From the NCBI RefSeq assembly GCF_000801105.2, contig NC_079512.1, positions 496,263 to 560,262 on the forward strand: a DNA stretch of 64,000 bases, in the 5' to 3' direction. The DNA comes from Raphanus sativus. Its lineage: Eukaryota; Streptophyta; Magnoliopsida; Brassicales; Brassicaceae. Positions 63,992 to 64,000 of the stretch are shown in pieces (positions within the stretch are counted from its first letter, which is position 1; the number at the start of each line of letters is the position of its first letter). The notes under the pieces were generated by a model. It searched no databases. It was not told where the DNA came from and saw only the letters and a program-made list of their open reading frames with translations. The translations under genes were made by a program, and so were the position numbers.

Positions 63992-64000
63992 CTACGCCTC

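Larger units (their letters stand above)
61062..64000 (+). mobile_element. Probable Helitron carrying gene fragments, cut by the window edge
   Basis: The left end TCTATAATATAACGAGGCAC follows an A at 61061. At the right edge a perfect 8-bp hairpin CCCCGCGC (63974-63981) / GCGCGGGG (63984-63991) is followed by CTACGCCTC and the window stops, just where a Helitron CTAG|T end would come. Inside are promoter/leader-like DNA (61130-61700: GGCCCATA, telo-box-like CTAGGGTTTAG, CT-rich leader, exon-intron-like borders) and a decayed HSP70-17 3' part. The exact 3' end is outside the window. Confidence 0.6.

Overview
The window is nuclear DNA of a flowering plant, almost certainly a Brassicaceae of the Brassica/Raphanus type. 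The host genes have short GT-AG introns, and in recognisable form they follow the order of Arabidopsis thaliana chromosome 1 from about At1g79630 down to At1g79530. This gene order comes from memory, not from a search. The order is PP2C, LRR receptor kinase (VRLK1-like), NHX6, ABC1K3, SYP52, SOMBRERO (SMB), then cytosolic PGK and plastidial GAPCp-1. The interval is rearranged as expected for one copy of a polyploid-derived, fractionated genome. The first three genes are decayed. ABC1K3, SYP52, SMB, PGK and GAPCp-1 look functional. The genes expected between SMB and GAPCp-1 (a Raf-like kinase, FTSH12 and a PPR gene) are not visible.

Layout. 1-846: left-edge fragment of a DUF1985-type (Ulp1/MULE-associated) gene on the minus strand. 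1.4-11.5 kb: relics of PP2C, the receptor kinase and NHX6. 12.0-14.4 kb: ABC1K3, convergent with SYP52 (14.7-15.8 kb). 19.5-24.8 kb: SMB, whose first intron is swollen to 4.1 kb by a Helitron that carries a nested MITE. 25-29 kb: a second Helitron (minus strand), a MULE-like element with a perfect 9-bp target duplication, and a hAT-like repeat. 29.2-30.8 kb: an FBD-type F-box gene that is not part of the syntenic set. 32.2-34.2 kb: PGK. 35.9-36.8 kb: a long foldback element whose arms hold telomere-like repeats. 40.4-43.1 kb: GAPCp-1. 43.8-48.9 kb: a complete PIF/Harbinger element with three genes (transposase, Myb-like/trihelix protein, GRF zinc finger). 48.9-49.6 kb: a previously unlabelled small-RNA locus with a textbook box C/D snoRNA and two covarying hairpins, behind a Site II/TATA promoter. 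51-53 kb: a diverged 0.87-kb direct duplication. 53.1-60.8 kb: a complete CACTA (En/Spm) element with TNP2-like and Ptta/En/Spm genes, perfect TSD and near-perfect TIRs; its TNP2 carries a nonsense codon and a frameshift. 61.1 kb to the end: a probable Helitron, running off the window, that holds a decayed 3' part of an ER HSP70-17 gene.

How the parts work together. PGK (cytosol) and GAPCp-1 (plastid) act on the same glycolytic intermediate in different compartments. ABC1K3 is a plastoglobule kinase, SYP52 an endosomal/vacuolar Qc-SNARE, and SMB a root-cap NAC regulator. The rest is mostly DNA transposons (Helitron, PIF/Harbinger, CACTA, MULE, hAT, Tourist-like). No LTR retrotransposon was recognised. 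Most repeat boundaries are supported by visible terminal inverted repeats and target duplications. Family names of genes come from recognising protein motifs without any database search.
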